DNA of 64,000 nt from Brachypodius melanocephalos (lineage: Eukaryota > Chordata > Aves > Passeriformes > Pycnonotidae): positions 6,733,060 to 6,797,059 of the forward strand of contig VZSR01001459.1 in NCBI GenBank assembly GCA_013398615.1, in the 5' to 3' direction. This document shows positions 63,201-64,000 of the stretch, piece by piece. How positions within the stretch are numbered: the first letter of the stretch is position 1; the number at the start of each line of letters is the position of its first letter. The position numbers and the translations under genes were made by a program. The notes below the pieces were generated by a model that was not told where the DNA came from, did not search any database, and worked only from the letters and a program-made list of their open reading frames with translations.

Positions 63201-64000
63201 AAGTGACTCTGAGATGCCTCTCCACTAGCAGAATAGAACTCTGTGTTTGAGGGAACAACTCGACACATTTGGGAAAGAGATGGAAAGCACCCAATGAATA
63301 ATATAAAAGAGGAGAGACAGGGTTTTATGCAAATGCAATATGCATATAAATACACCCCAACACGAGAACAGTGAGTGCATCATTATTGTGGAAACTGGGG
63401 GATTGGCTTTGTTGTCATTCAATGCCAAAAATCAATGCTCAGTATCCTTTTCTCATAACACTGTTACAATTCATAAATTATTAACCGGAGTCTTTTGTAA
63501 AAAGTTCCTGTTTACAAGGTTACTCTGTAAGTTAAAATGTTTGTTTGCCCTCAGATCTCTCCTGTAAAGCATCTGTGGGTAGATTTACATGATGAAGTTG
63601 ATAGATTTGTATTTTGACAGTACATCTGTCATCCTCGCTTCCCGTGTCAAGAGGTCAGGTGTGCACTTGGTGTTATCAGGTGGCTCATTAGTGTCCTGTG
63701 GGATGTGCTACCTTGTCTGCTTTGCTTTAAGTGATTAAAAAAATAAAATGTTCTTTCTAGCCCTTGCTGCAGGATTTCACATTCCTTCTGCATTTTTTTT
63801 TTTGTGTTTTGTTACTGTCAGAAGATTGGATTATTAGCACATGAACAGAGAAATGTCTCTGGACACAGAACTGTGAGGGGAAAGCTCAATCCTTTACACA
63901 TCCCCCCTGATCCATCTGAAGGTGCAGAGAACCCCCATGACCCCTTCTTTACAAGACCTGGAATACATATTTAAACACTCAGCACAGCCACATCACCTCT
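60297..64000. other. Intergenic to window end, no gene recognised
   Basis: No gene or further transposon is recognised. Simple sequence includes C8 at 60612-60619, an A16 run at 61784-61799 and the palindrome plus TATC tract at 61937-61982. The last 1.3 kb is AT-rich and non-repetitive. The frames at 60661-61017, 61333-61785 and 62469-62777 have no domain. Confidence 0.45.
61937..61982. repeat. Perfect 20-bp AT palindrome followed by (TATC)n
   Basis: 61937-61956 is a perfect palindrome with arms TATTCATATA and TATATGAATA, so it can fold into a hairpin or cruciform. It is followed by GCAGA and about five TATC/ATCT units passing into TATATA. Most likely this is a simple-sequence locus and not a regulatory site. 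Confidence 0.85.

Noticed and set aside
7201..64000. TAFA4 exons on the minus strand
   Set aside because: I looked for the reverse complement of the KWWC, CNKNRIEERSQ and terminal VTR signatures and did not find them. Reading by eye could still miss a diverged exon.

Overview
The window is nuclear DNA of a bird. Two independent signs support this. First, it holds the last two coding exons of TAFA1 (FAM19A1), a vertebrate neurokine-like secreted protein gene. Second, the recognisable interspersed repeats are mostly CR1 LINE 3' ends, including the typical 'ccaacccaaaccattctatg' type of end, plus retroviral-type LTRs. There are no operons, CRISPR arrays or prokaryotic genes. Nearly all open frames of 60-176 codons are chance frames in non-coding DNA or frames running through repeats. 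A passerine is plausible from the repeat mix, but the sequence does not prove it.

Layout: 1-2200 is the end of TAFA1 intron 3. 2201-2325 is the penultimate coding exon, with four cysteines and clean splice sites. 2326-6800 is the last intron, with a 10-bp-period degenerate minisatellite, a 10-N gap and a CR1 fragment. 6801-6818 encodes the last five residues and the stop codon, followed by an AT-rich 3' UTR with polyadenylation signals near 7.02 and 7.18 kb. From about 7.2 kb to the end (about 57 kb) I find no supportable gene. In mammals TAFA4 lies beyond TAFA1 on the opposite strand, and I searched the minus strand for its cysteine-rich exons without success, so the window probably ends inside the TAFA1-TAFA4 interval.

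Repeats in the intergenic part: at least nine CR1 fragments on both strands; two LTRs of one family in the same orientation, each with its own 5-bp target duplication (one is mostly hidden inside a 100-N assembly gap); a 23-bp x 12 minisatellite with a 46-bp higher-order period; a 42-bp x 2.7 tandem repeat; an expanded (TCCAT)10 tail on a CR1 end; old MIR-like and L2/CR1-clade relics; AT-rich microsatellites; and a 40-bp exact repeat, one copy of which touches the second 100-N gap. AT-rich repeat-free blocks near 27.3-28.1, 33.3-33.8, 38.8-39.3, 55.3-55.6, 58.1-58.3 and 59.7-60.1 kb are candidates for conserved regulatory DNA, but that needs an alignment that cannot be made here.

I found no undescribed biological system. 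The most useful observations are structural: the gap that must contain a retroviral LTR or provirus, the two same-family LTRs that imitate a provirus but are not one, and the repeat-associated second gap.
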